NCBI GenBank assembly: GCA_965539935.1
Contig: CBETVX010000046.1
Location: 1 to 24,416, forward strand
Origin: CBETVX01 sp965539935
GTDB taxonomy: Bacteria > Bacillota > Clostridia > Peptostreptococcales > Caminicellaceae
Reading direction: 5' to 3'
Length of the DNA stretch: 24,416 nucleotides
Below, one piece after another: positions 16,279 through 24,170 of this stretch (positions are counted from its first letter, which is position 1; every line of letters begins with the position of its first letter). The notes below the pieces were generated by a model. That model did no database searches. It was given only the letters and a program-made list of their open reading frames with translations, and had not been told where the DNA came from. A program made the position numbers and the translations under genes.

Positions 16279-16307
16279 ATAATACCACTATTTTAAAACT
16301 GGTACAA
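16279..16307 (-). promoter_or_regulatory. Extended -10 promoter for signal peptidase I
   Basis: On the minus strand TTGTAC (16302-16307), 17-base spacer, TATTAT (16279-16284), preceded by TGG, which gives the TGn extended -10 element. It is 35 bases upstream of the start codon. Confidence 0.7.
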
Positions 16308-16347
16308 TAATTAATACAATTTATGCTTTACTAAAGACTAAACCCTT

Positions 16348-17247
16348 CTATATTAATTTATCAATTATTTCATTAATCTCTTTACTTTCCTTAGTTATAA
16401 CTTTATCACCAATAACTAGTTTATATGCATGTAAAACTTGTGTTGAAATACCCTTTATTTTACTTCCGCCATACTTAGTATCTCCTATTATTGGATGTCC
16501 TATTTTACTTAATGAGGCTCTTATCTGATGGGTTCTTCCTGTTAAAATCTCGACCTCTAATAATGTAAATTTGTTAAAATGCTTTAGTGGTTTATATTTA
16601 GTATGAATAAATCTTCCTTCATTATTTAAGTTATTATTATTAATTCTAACTACATTTTTATTTCTATCCTTAATCAAATATCCTTTAATTTCTCCGCTTT
16701 TTTTAACATTTCCATGAACTATACATTGATAATATTTTTTTATGACTCTTTTTCTCATTAAATCATTATATTTTTTTAGTGCTTCGTAATTCTTACAAAA
16801 CAACACTAACCCACTAGTATTTCTATCTAATCTATTAATACTTGCAGGTTTAAAAGTCCTAGTTATAAGATGCCTTAAATATATGTGCACTCTTGTGGTT
16901 AATGTTTTTTTATATTCATCTTTACTAGGATGTGTCAATAATCCACTTGGTTTATTAACAACTAAAATATCATCATCTTCATAGACTATATCTAAATCTA
17001 CATTACCACTTGATACAACTTTTTCTTCCTTTCGTAACTCCCCAATGGTTTCGTCACTTAAGTATATTTGTAATTTATCTCCTAAATTTAAACTATACTT
17101 TTCCTTTTCCCTTTTACCATTTACTTTTATTAACTTCTTTCTAATAAGTTTATATATATTTGATCTTGTTGTATTATTAAAGTACTTTAATAAAAATCTA
17201 TCTAATCTTTGATTGGCTTCATTTTCCCCTATAATAATTTCTTTCAT
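16348..17247 (-). CDS. RluA-family 23S rRNA/tRNA pseudouridine synthase
   Basis: Isomerises uridine to pseudouridine in structured RNA. It has 299 residues with the usual layout: an S4 RNA-binding domain (about 8-60, RLDRFLLKYFNNTTRSNIYK and VNGKREKEKY), then the RluA catalytic domain (about 85-280). The catalytic aspartate is D141 in INRLDRNTSGLVLF; the family motifs VVNKPSGLLTHPS (97-109) and EILTGRTHQIRASL near 230-243 are intact. Which uridine is modified (RluB-, C- or D-type site) cannot be told from sequence. The start is ATG 17247 with GGTGA five bases upstream; a GTG three codons upstream (17256) is the alternative. It follows the GNAT gene by 15 bases, so they are co-transcribed. Confidence 0.93.
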   Translation of the reverse strand: MKEIIIGENEANQRLDRFLLKYFNNTTRSNIYKLIRKKLIKVNGKREKEKYSLNLGDKLQIYLSDETIGELRKEEKVVSSGNVDLDIVYEDDDILVVNKPSGLLTHPSKDEYKKTLTTRVHIYLRHLITRTFKPASINRLDRNTSGLVLFCKNYEALKKYNDLMRKRVIKKYYQCIVHGNVKKSGEIKGYLIKDRNKNVVRINNNNLNNEGRFIHTKYKPLKHFNKFTLLEVEILTGRTHQIRASLSKIGHPIIGDTKYGGSKIKGISTQVLHAYKLVIGDKVITKESKEINEIIDKLI

Positions 17248-17262
17248 TTCTTTCACCGCTTT

Positions 17263-18105
17263 CTAAATAACCTTTATTTCAATAATTGTATAATCATGAT
17301 ATGGTTTAAATCCTATTGTATTATAAACTTTTAAAGCCTCAGTATTGGTTTTAGATACTATAAGTGTTGGTATCTTATTTCTTTGTATAATACGGTCACA
17401 TAATTTAGAAACAATAGCCTTTGCAAATCCTTTGCCCCTGCTTTTATTAGTAGTATACACTCCTCCTATTTCGTTTACTAAGGATGTTACAGTTTGTATA
17501 AAGGCCTGGGCTTTTATTTCATCTTTTTCTAAAAGATACATATACTCTTCTTCTTTAGTTCTATCGTAAATTTTATTTTTTAATTCATTTATAGCATGGG
17601 GATTTCTACCAAAGGATTTTTCAACTTCAATTAAAAAATTAATAGATTTTGAGAAATCAAAGTCTTTAGCATTTATAATTAAATCCTGAGAAATCCACGG
17701 TTTAAAATCTTCCTTTCCTAAAGTCATATACATACAGTCATCATATTTATAGCATTTAGTAGTTTTCTCCATGCATTTATACAGGGGAGCTACCAATTCA
17801 GTAGGTCCAAATATATAATTGGGTTTATGCTTCTTTATGGTTTTTAAAAGAATAATTTTATTTAGGATTCTTTTATCATCATAACAAAAATTCAAAACTC
17901 CCATATTGTTAAAGAAAAAAACTCCTTTTAATATATTATTAACAAAATACCCATAATAATCTCCACTTCTTTTTTGATATTCAATATTTTTAATTCCATA
18001 TTTTTCGATATTATTAATCATGAAACTATTAATTATAGGACGTTTATTTAGGTAATCTTTGGCATTATTTATGTCTTCATTTCCTAGTAAAGTGAATTCT
18101 TCCAT
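17263..18105 (-). CDS. GNAT-family N-acetyltransferase
   Basis: A 280-residue cytoplasmic protein. The C-terminal about 130 residues are a GNAT fold: the strand EIGGVYTTNKSRGKGFA holds the acetyl-CoA pyrophosphate-binding R-x-x-G-x-A/G motif, followed by the helix AIVSKLCDRI and the terminal VYNTIGFKPY block typical of the family. The N-terminal about 140 residues are a divergent second half, as in tandem or FR47-like GNATs, with no recognisable cofactor motif. The acceptor is unknown. ATG 18105 was chosen because GGGAGGT lies seven bases upstream; the longer frame starts with TTG within that site. It heads a two-gene unit with the pseudouridine synthase and is divergent from the plus-strand gene at 18262. 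Confidence 0.85.
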   Translation of the reverse strand: MEEFTLLGNEDINNAKDYLNKRPIINSFMINNIEKYGIKNIEYQKRSGDYYGYFVNNILKGVFFFNNMGVLNFCYDDKRILNKIILLKTIKKHKPNYIFGPTELVAPLYKCMEKTTKCYKYDDCMYMTLGKEDFKPWISQDLIINAKDFDFSKSINFLIEVEKSFGRNPHAINELKNKIYDRTKEEEYMYLLEKDEIKAQAFIQTVTSLVNEIGGVYTTNKSRGKGFAKAIVSKLCDRIIQRNKIPTLIVSKTNTEALKVYNTIGFKPYHDYTIIEIKVI

Positions 18106-18128
18106 ATATTTACCTCCCAATAGAGCTA

Positions 18129-18157
18129 TCCATACCTAATATATGAATATTCTACAA
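18129..18157 (-). promoter_or_regulatory. Possible promoter for GNAT-pseudouridine synthase unit
   Basis: On the minus strand TTGTAG (18152-18157), 17-base spacer, TATGGA (18129-18134), 24 bases before the start codon. The -10 is a poor match, so this is a weak call. Confidence 0.3.
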
Positions 18158-18196
18158 AAAGTATAAATTTCCTTCACAAACATGTCTTTAAGATTA

Positions 18197-18226
18197 TTGA
18201 AATGATAATAACCTTTATGGTATTCT
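18197..18226 (+). promoter_or_regulatory. Promoter for the MltG-like gene, extended -10
   Basis: TTGAAA (18197-18202), 18-base spacer, TATTCT (18221-18226) preceded by TGG (extended -10). It lies 36 bases upstream of the GTG start at 18262 and is the only good plus-strand promoter seen in the window. Confidence 0.6.
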
Positions 18227-18261
18227 ATAGTTGCAGCCAACTATGAGAAAGGGGTCTTTTA

Positions 18262-18762
18262 GTGATAGAGAAAATAAAGAACTTTTTTTATGATTGTAGT
18301 GATTTATTATTAGGCTTTATAATTACTGTTGTTATGTTTGGAATTATTTTCTGGAAACTGATGGGTATTATGATTCTACCTATGGATTTAGATGTTTTTA
18401 AGTCCATTAATAGGGAAAATGATAATATTGCTATTACTATCCCTTCAGATGAAAAGTCAAATAATATCGAAGAAAGTGAATCCATACCAATAGAACCTTT
18501 AGGTGAACAAACAAGTAATGAAGAAATAATACAGGTTAATCCTATTGAGTACAAAGATATTACTATTAGTATTCCTAAAGGAGCTACAGGATATAGTATA
18601 GCTAAACTGCTAAAATCTAAGGGGATCATTGAAAACACAAATGAATTTGTATCTAGAGTGGAAGAATTAGAACTTGGTCCAAAACTTAGATTTGGTGATT
18701 TTACTATCAATACTGGAAATTCTATAGATGAAATAATATACATAATAACTGGTATTAAATAA
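18262..18762 (+). CDS. Stand-alone MltG (YceG) LysM-like domain membrane protein
   Basis: A 166-residue protein, the only gene on the plus strand. It has one N-terminal membrane segment (about residues 16-40, inside-out orientation), a Ser/Glu-rich linker (60-95), and a C-terminal domain of about 70 residues (ITISIPKGATGYSIAKLLKS, then KGIIENTNEFVSRVE and LRFGDFTINTGNSIDEII). That domain matches the LysM-like N-terminal part of the endolytic transglycosylase MltG. The catalytic MltG domain with its essential glutamate is absent and no remnant follows, so no lytic activity is expected. Short proteins of this kind occur in spore-forming Clostridia; peptidoglycan binding is inference. The start is GTG with AAAGGGG seven bases upstream. 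It converges on the sugar-sensor operon, sharing a terminator. Confidence 0.78.
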   Translation: MIEKIKNFFYDCSDLLLGFIITVVMFGIIFWKLMGIMILPMDLDVFKSINRENDNIAITIPSDEKSNNIEESESIPIEPLGEQTSNEEIIQVNPIEYKDITISIPKGATGYSIAKLLKSKGIIENTNEFVSRVEELELGPKLRFGDFTINTGNSIDEIIYIITGIK

Positions 18763-18804
18763 AGATAAGCTGATAGATGATCTATCTATTAGCTTATCTT
18801 TTTT
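18762..18804 (+). terminator. Long shared terminator between convergent genes
   Basis: A 17-bp stem with one G-U pair: AAGATAAGCTGATAGAT (18762-18778) with ATCTATTAGCTTATCTT (18784-18800), followed by a T run to 18804. It overlaps the last base of the plus-strand gene and ends just before the minus-strand XylF-like stop (18806). On the minus strand a T-containing tail (TATTTAAT) also follows, so it probably works in both directions. Confidence 0.88.
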
Positions 18805-18805
18805 A

Positions 18806-19882
18806 TTATGGTAAATTCCTATATACATCATCTTTCATATGGAATCCATCCTTTATTACTGTTTCATCGATATTATATTTATCTACGGCAATAGGTTCAA
18901 TTACATAATAGGGAACATATCCTTTCCCATTAAAGATTTTATTTTCTATATTAATATCTTGTCCCTTTGCAAGTGCTATGGCAATTTCAGCAGAGGCTTC
19001 TGCCAGTTTATCAATCGGTTTATAGACCGTCATTAATTGAGTTCCTTCTACAATTCTTTGACAAGCTGTTAAATCCGCATCCTGTCCAACAACAGTTATT
19101 TTACCAGCCAATCTATGTTCCGATAAAGCTTCAATTATTCCATCCGCCAATCCATCATTCCCTGCTATTATTGCATCAATCTTATTACCTTCTTGTAATA
19201 GCTCATCTATCACTTTAAAGGCATGTTCCTTCATCCAATTAGGTGACCTTTCTTCACGAATAATCTTAATATCTTCCTTTATAACTTTGGGATTTAATAC
19301 TTGTTCGTATCCTTTCTTTAACAAAGTTGTATTATTATCAGTTTCGGGCCCATTTATTATGACATAATTTCCTTTTTGTACTTTATTAATAGCATATTCT
19401 GCCATAAGCTTTCCTACTTTAACATTGTCAAAGGATATATACATATCCACATCAGAGTTTAGAACCAGTCTGTCATAGGAAATGACCTTAACATCTTTTT
19501 CCTTTGCAAGTTCAACAGCATAGGATGCCTTTATCAAATCATTTGGAGCTATTATTAACACATCTATATCTTGATCTAGTAAATATTTCACCTGTTTAAT
19601 CTGGTCATTATCGCTATTATTAGCATTTTGAACTAAAATATCAGCACCAAGTTCTTTAGCCTTAGCCATCAAAATATCTCTATCCTTTATCCATCTTTCT
19701 TCTTTTAAAGTACCTAAGGAAAAGCCTATTTTCACATCACTATCCACTATACCTTCATTACTTTCATCAGCTTTTATTGTATAATTATTTTCGATATAAG
19801 ATTTAATATTGATAATAACAAGAATTATTACTGTAATAAATAGAAGAAAAATTACAGTTTTCTTATACTTATTTTTCTTCAT
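18806..19882 (-). CDS. Membrane-anchored XylF-like xylose-binding protein (XylFII type)
   Basis: A 358-residue periplasmic-binding-protein-fold protein held by an uncleaved N-terminal membrane segment (about 9-27); there is no lipobox cysteine. Resemblance to E. coli XylF is strong: ERWIKDRD, SYDRLV, YISFDN, GQDADL, MTVYKPI and the tail TVIKDGFH. Residues that contact xylose in XylF appear conserved: D137 and R138, N183/N184, W216, N242, D268 and K288. No xylG or xylH gene follows; a terminator does. In C. beijerinckii the anchored XylFII binds xylose and activates the LytS kinase, and this gene sits in the same setting, directly after kinase and regulator. ATG 19882 was chosen (the first ATG, 19885, is only two bases from GAGGTG); it overlaps the regulator's TGA stop by one base. 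Confidence 0.9.
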   Translation of the reverse strand: MKKNKYKKTVIFLLFITVIILVIINIKSYIENNYTIKADESNEGIVDSDVKIGFSLGTLKEERWIKDRDILMAKAKELGADILVQNANNSDNDQIKQVKYLLDQDIDVLIIAPNDLIKASYAVELAKEKDVKVISYDRLVLNSDVDMYISFDNVKVGKLMAEYAINKVQKGNYVIINGPETDNNTTLLKKGYEQVLNPKVIKEDIKIIREERSPNWMKEHAFKVIDELLQEGNKIDAIIAGNDGLADGIIEALSEHRLAGKITVVGQDADLTACQRIVEGTQLMTVYKPIDKLAEASAEIAIALAKGQDINIENKIFNGKGYVPYYVIEPIAVDKYNIDETVIKDGFHMKDDVYRNLP

Positions 19883-21486
19883 CATATCACCTCTTGTGAT
19901 ATTGAATTAATTCTAAAATCGCTCGGTGTCATACCAGTTACTTTTTTAAATATTTTGCTAAAATAATTTGGATCACTATATCCTATTTCAAAGGATACTT
20001 CCTTTATACTTATATTTAAATTTTTAAGCATTTCTTTAGATTTTTCTATTCTCAATTCAGTTAAGTAATCCACGAAATTTTTTCCCATAGAATCTTTAAA
20101 GAATTTACTAAAATAATGATAACTCATATTTATTTCCTTCGCTACGTCATCCAAACTGATGTTTTTATTATAGTTTTCATCAATATAATTTATTGCCTTT
20201 ACTATTAATCCATTTAGTTCGTGTTTTCTAGAATTGTTAACCCTTTCAATTATATTTTGTATATGATTGATATAGCTTATTTTTATATTCCTTATATCCT
20301 TGATTTTTAATATATGAATTAAAAAATCTTGAACTGAAAAATTTTGATTGATTACTTCATAGGGAATAGATCTCTGTAAAACTATCAAAAGCTCCAACAA
20401 ACTTGATTTTATCTTATCTATATCTTCTTTATAGTTTATAGAAAGTCTTAAAAATATTTCCTCAAAGACTTCTAAGGCGCCTTTTACATCTCCTTTAATA
20501 ATTCTCTGAATCATTTCTTTCTCATCCTTTAAAGAATAGGATTCTTCTTTAATAATTGGTAATCCAACATCTTCAAAATGATTTACAATTTCTTCATTTA
20601 AAACAGTTGCTGCCATATATGCTTCATTATATGATTTGGAAAAGTTTTCCATTGGGTATATTGTTCCTATGCCAATCTTATAATTTATATCAATACTTCT
20701 ATTAATTCTTTCAACTATTTTTGTGGCAATTTTAATGGAATAATTTCTAATATCATAGTAGTCTTCATTTTTATCATAGGGAATATATGCTACTATCCTG
20801 TCTAATAGGGGAGGACCTACTAAACAATTTATTAGACTTTTAATCTCTAAACTGAAAATATCGAAAAACTTTTGCTTTTGAAGACTTCTTTTAAGATTTT
20901 CTTCCTTTATCAAACTTTTATTATCTTCTACTAAAGCCATCATAATATAACCTTTTTTAAGCTTTATATTAAAAATCTCCTCATAAAATTCTATGTCCTT
21001 TATTGAAGCACTATTAAACAACTGAGAGTATATGAATTGTCCTTCTAATATAGGTAAAATTTTGTTTATTTTTTCCTTTAACATCATTTCTCTTTGAATT
21101 GCTTCTTTTTTTAATGATATACTTTTATTTAAATCTTCAAGAACCTTTATTAGCTTCTCTTTATTTATGGGTTTTAATAGATACTCAAAAACCCCTAAAT
21201 TAACGGCTTCCTTAGCATATTCAAAATACTCGTAAGCTGTAATTATTACGAATTTTATATTATTATTAGAATCTTTTATACTTCTAATGGCATCTATCCC
21301 ATTAATCCCTGGCATTCTTATATCCATAAAAATTACATCGGGCTTTAAGTCCAATGCCATCTCTATGGCTTGTCTTCCTGTTCTTGCACATCCAACTATT
21401 TCAACATCATCTACAAATTTTTTTACAATAAATTTAATTGACTCAATAACTATATGTTCATCGTCAGCTATTAAGAGCTTCATCAT
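19882..21486 (-). CDS. YesN-type response regulator with AraC DNA-binding domain
   Basis: A 534-residue cytoplasmic two-component regulator. The receiver domain (about 1-120) has the acidic pair in IADDEH, the phosphorylation site D55 in VIFMDIRMPG, T83 in IITAYEYF and K105 in YLLKPI. The middle 300 residues (about 130-425) are the poorly conserved YesN spacer. The C-terminal about 100 residues are an AraC/XylS double helix-turn-helix: SLDDVAKEINMSYHYFSKFF and EVSFEIGYSDPNYFSKIFKK, ending MTPSDFR. The start overlaps the kinase stop by 23 bases and has AAGGAT ten bases upstream, indicating coupled translation with its kinase. The genes it controls are not visible; by analogy to C. beijerinckii a pentose transporter elsewhere is plausible, and autoregulation of this operon is possible. 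Confidence 0.95.
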   Translation of the reverse strand: MMKLLIADDEHIVIESIKFIVKKFVDDVEIVGCARTGRQAIEMALDLKPDVIFMDIRMPGINGIDAIRSIKDSNNNIKFVIITAYEYFEYAKEAVNLGVFEYLLKPINKEKLIKVLEDLNKSISLKKEAIQREMMLKEKINKILPILEGQFIYSQLFNSASIKDIEFYEEIFNIKLKKGYIMMALVEDNKSLIKEENLKRSLQKQKFFDIFSLEIKSLINCLVGPPLLDRIVAYIPYDKNEDYYDIRNYSIKIATKIVERINRSIDINYKIGIGTIYPMENFSKSYNEAYMAATVLNEEIVNHFEDVGLPIIKEESYSLKDEKEMIQRIIKGDVKGALEVFEEIFLRLSINYKEDIDKIKSSLLELLIVLQRSIPYEVINQNFSVQDFLIHILKIKDIRNIKISYINHIQNIIERVNNSRKHELNGLIVKAINYIDENYNKNISLDDVAKEINMSYHYFSKFFKDSMGKNFVDYLTELRIEKSKEMLKNLNISIKEVSFEIGYSDPNYFSKIFKKVTGMTPSDFRINSISQEVI

Positions 21487-22990
21487 ATTGAATCACATCC
21501 TTATTATAAGGTATTTTTATTGTAACTTTAGTTCCTACACCTACCCGACTTTCAATATTTATTATATCTTTCACTTCTAAAACATTGAAAAAAAGTCTTA
21601 GTCTATCTATTACGTTATTTATACCTATACCTGTAACATGCCTTTTTGAAGATTCATTATCAATGTCTAAATACATAATTTGATTTATCCTTTCTTGTTC
21701 TATACCTATTCCATTATCTACAACTTCTATTAATACATTGTCTTTTTGTATTTTGACATTTAAATGTATTTCTCCATCTCTTTCTAAATCTTCAAGTCCA
21801 TGTATATATGAATTTTCAATAATAGGTTGAAGGATAATACATGGGATTTTTATGTCTAGTACACTTTCATCTATATCTGAATAAAAATTTATCTTATCTC
21901 CAAATCTTGTTCTTAAAATGTACATGTAATTTTTTACATAATTAATTTCATCCCTTAAACTCACAGGTTCATCAAGTTTTCTCAAGTTATACCTAAAAAG
22001 GTTTGCTACACTTTCTATAAATTCCGAAGATCTGTCAGCACCTTCCATCATAGAAAGTTGAGAGGCAGCATTTAAAGTATTGAAAAGAAAGTGGGGATTT
22101 ATTTGGGATTGAAGGGATTTTAGTTCAGCGTCCTTTAATAAACTTTTCATTTTTAGATTTTGCATCTCTTGTTCTTTAATTTTCTTCTCCATTTCAGCCT
22201 GTACTTTTATCTCTTCTATGTGTGTCTTAATACTTATAACCATTTTATTAAAGGCTTCGGTTAATATATTTATTTCATCATCTGCTTTAATTTGAACTGG
22301 GTCTATATTATAGTCTCCCTTAGAAACCCTCTCAGCAGAATGAGATAATTCTATTATAGGTTTTGTCAACCTATATGTATAAACAATGGATATAAGAATA
22401 CTTATTATAGTAGATGTAATTATCAGAAATAAATTAAAATAACTAATATAATTCATATTTCTAGTTGTTGAAATATACTTTTCAGAACCTTTTTGAAGTT
22501 TATTATTAAGTAAATTGTTTATATAAAATTTAATATATTCACTTATCTCATTTGCTCTTTTATAGTGATTAACATATTCATTGCTTATTCTTCCTCTTTT
22601 AGCATTAATAGCTTTATCAGTCTCCCGTAAAAGTTCATCCATCATAAAACCTATATCCTTAAGCATTATCTTATCAATTTCATAAACTGCTTCCCTAGAA
22701 ATATCCATTGATTTTTCTTGAAGATTATTGTAAATAGTATAATAATTTAGAATAGAATCTGAGGATTTTGTAGTAAGATACCTTTCAACCGACATCATAA
22801 GGGAATTCACATCGTTATTTAAATCATTTAAATATACATAATCAGAGATCATTGATTCAAGTCTTGTCAATACTAATTTGGCATTATAATAGGAGAAACC
22901 ACTAACTAATCCCAAAAGTATGACTATAACCAAATAGTAAAATAAAAGTTTTCTTCTCATTCCTGTAAATTTCAGATATCCTTTTATCAT
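21464..22990 (-). CDS. LytS/YesM-type sensor histidine kinase
   Basis: A 508-residue membrane kinase. Membrane segment 1 spans about 14-33, followed by a largely helical extracytoplasmic domain (about 34-182), membrane segment 2 (about 183-204), HAMP (205-258) and a coiled coil. The His_kinase (PF06580) motif LQSQINPHFLFNTLN places the phospho-accepting histidine at H300. The ATPase domain has the N box IENSYIHGLE (N393), G1 VVDNGIGI (D425) and G2 TGIGINNVIDRLRL. The extracytoplasmic region has no PAS/Cache signature and is all-helical, which suits contact with a partner binding protein rather than direct ligand binding (inference from the XylFII-LytS case). It lies 11 bases after the first binding-protein gene and overlaps the regulator by 23 bases; the start has GGTGAAATA directly before ATG 22990. 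Confidence 0.94.
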   Translation of the reverse strand: MIKGYLKFTGMRRKLLFYYLVIVILLGLVSGFSYYNAKLVLTRLESMISDYVYLNDLNNDVNSLMMSVERYLTTKSSDSILNYYTIYNNLQEKSMDISREAVYEIDKIMLKDIGFMMDELLRETDKAINAKRGRISNEYVNHYKRANEISEYIKFYINNLLNNKLQKGSEKYISTTRNMNYISYFNLFLIITSTIISILISIVYTYRLTKPIIELSHSAERVSKGDYNIDPVQIKADDEINILTEAFNKMVISIKTHIEEIKVQAEMEKKIKEQEMQNLKMKSLLKDAELKSLQSQINPHFLFNTLNAASQLSMMEGADRSSEFIESVANLFRYNLRKLDEPVSLRDEINYVKNYMYILRTRFGDKINFYSDIDESVLDIKIPCIILQPIIENSYIHGLEDLERDGEIHLNVKIQKDNVLIEVVDNGIGIEQERINQIMYLDIDNESSKRHVTGIGINNVIDRLRLFFNVLEVKDIINIESRVGVGTKVTIKIPYNKDVIQYDEALNS

Positions 22991-23001
22991 TATTTCACCA
23001 A

Positions 23002-24003
23002 CTACTTATTTAGATTTCTATTTATTTCATCTAATGTTACATTTGTTATGACCTTTACCCCTGTATCAATAAATGTAGATACATTATTATTTTCTTTTAT
23101 ATTAGTAAGTGCCTTTAAACTTTCATAACCTATTTTATAGGGGTCACTCATGACAGTTCCATATATTATTCCTTTTTCTATATATCTTAAAATTTCATCT
23201 GTGTCTCCATAGCCTACAATAGTTATATTATCTACTTTATTATAATTAACAATCTGATGGGCAACTCCTATTGTATCTACTGAATTAGTAGCGTATATGG
23301 CATCAATATTTTCATCTTCACTTATGATAGATATTGTAATCTCCCCTGCACTTAAAATTCCCATTTGGGAAGTATAGATTTTTTGCACCTTCATTTCTGG
23401 ATAATCTTTAATCCCGTTTAGAAATCCATTGATTTTAAGGTTAGGACTTACTTCCTCAAATTCATAATCTCCACTTACAATTATTCCTATGTTTGCTTTC
23501 CCCTTTGTGGCATCTATCATAAGTTTCGCAGCTTCTTTTCCCAATTGGAAACTATTTGTTCCAACAAAGGCCTTTCGATTACTATTTTTATCATCATTTT
23601 CAATAGTAACTACTGGAATCCCCCTATCATAGGCTTTATTTATTAGTGAGGTAAAATCAACCCCATTAGATACGTGGGTTATAATTCCATCAACTTCTGA
23701 AGTAACTGCTATATCAAGGAATTTAAGTTCTTCACTGGGATTATTAAATCTTGGGGCATTGAATTCAACTACTATTCCTAATTCTTTAGCTGCACTTTCT
23801 ATTCCTTGTTTAATTTCTTTCCAAAAAGGGTCAACGGAGTTTTCTCCTATTACATAAAAATGATATTTAGGTTTCGATTGGGAGAATACCTTTTCCTCTT
23901 TGTTAATATAATAAAAAAATATAATATTAATAACTATGAGCATAATCAAAATCCATATTATATTTTTTTTAAAAGAATTTATTATACCCTTTATTTTATT
24001 CAT
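23002..24003 (-). CDS. Membrane-anchored sugar-binding protein (ribose/galactose type)
   Basis: A 333-residue periplasmic-binding-protein-fold (Peripla_BP_4) protein. The N-terminus has a basic stretch and one hydrophobic segment (about 14-32) with no cysteine, so it is tethered as an uncleaved anchor, not a lipoprotein. The fold is shown by FYVIGENSVDPFWKEIKQGI (about 49-68), DGIITHVSNGVDFTSLI, RGIPVVTIEND, AFVGTNSFQLGKEAAK, IVGYGDTDEILRYIEKG and GTVMSDPYKIGYESL. It belongs to the RbsB/MglB side of the family and is clearly distinct from the XylF-like protein at the other end of the operon. The ligand cannot be assigned. It is the first gene of the operon, 11 bases from the kinase, with GAGGT nine bases before ATG 24003, so it is probably a sensory subunit of the kinase. 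Confidence 0.9.
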   Translation of the reverse strand: MNKIKGIINSFKKNIIWILIMLIVINIIFFYYINKEEKVFSQSKPKYHFYVIGENSVDPFWKEIKQGIESAAKELGIVVEFNAPRFNNPSEELKFLDIAVTSEVDGIITHVSNGVDFTSLINKAYDRGIPVVTIENDDKNSNRKAFVGTNSFQLGKEAAKLMIDATKGKANIGIIVSGDYEFEEVSPNLKINGFLNGIKDYPEMKVQKIYTSQMGILSAGEITISIISEDENIDAIYATNSVDTIGVAHQIVNYNKVDNITIVGYGDTDEILRYIEKGIIYGTVMSDPYKIGYESLKALTNIKENNNVSTFIDTGVKVITNVTLDEINRNLNK

Positions 24004-24030
24004 TTACATACTACCTCTTCTTATAGAATG

Positions 24031-24036
24031 ATTATA
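24031..24036 (-). promoter_or_regulatory. -10 element before the sugar-sensor operon
   Basis: A perfect TATAAT on the minus strand, 27 bases upstream of the first start codon. The sequence 17 bases upstream (TATCGA, 24054-24059) is a poor -35, which would fit a promoter that needs an activator, for example the operon's own YesN-type regulator. That last point is inference. Confidence 0.45.
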
Positions 24037-24093
24037 CTTTTAATTAATAAAATTCGATATATATTGAAAATCACCTTCTTGTTTTTTACAATT

Positions 24094-24115
24094 GCTTATA
24101 AACTCCAATATAAGC
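24094..24115. promoter_or_regulatory. 7-bp inverted repeat upstream of the sugar-sensor operon
   Basis: GCTTATA (24094-24100) and TATAAGC (24109-24115) are perfect inverted arms with an eight-base spacer, about 58-84 bases upstream of the -10 element. No U tract follows on either strand, so it is not a terminator; an operator is possible but unproven. The rest of this 164-base gap is AT-rich and shows nothing else. Confidence 0.3.
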
Positions 24116-24140
24116 TTAAATAAAATCACTTTTTTGCATA

Positions 24141-24170
24141 TAGAAAAGGATGGTTTCCCATCCTTTTCTA
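24141..24170 (-). terminator. Hairpin terminator at the end of the coiled-coil gene
   Basis: A perfect 13-bp stem TAGAAAAGGATGG (24141-24153) with CCATCCTTTTCTA (24158-24170), loop of four. It includes the gene's TAG stop (24168-24170). On the minus strand the U-rich part (CCTTTTC) is within the stem and only TATATGC follows, so the terminator is atypical. Confidence 0.65.

Noticed and set aside
18288..18743. Minus-strand open frame of 151 codons opposite the MltG-like gene
   Set aside because: Antisense mirror of a gene with its own promoter, ribosome binding site and terminator; its low-complexity Ser/Ile composition is that of a shadow frame.
23806..24123. Plus-strand open frame of 105 codons at the start of the sugar-binding protein gene
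   Set aside because: It is rich in Phe, Ile, Tyr and Lys from reading AT-rich DNA antisense, has no ribosome binding site, and crosses the operon's promoter region.
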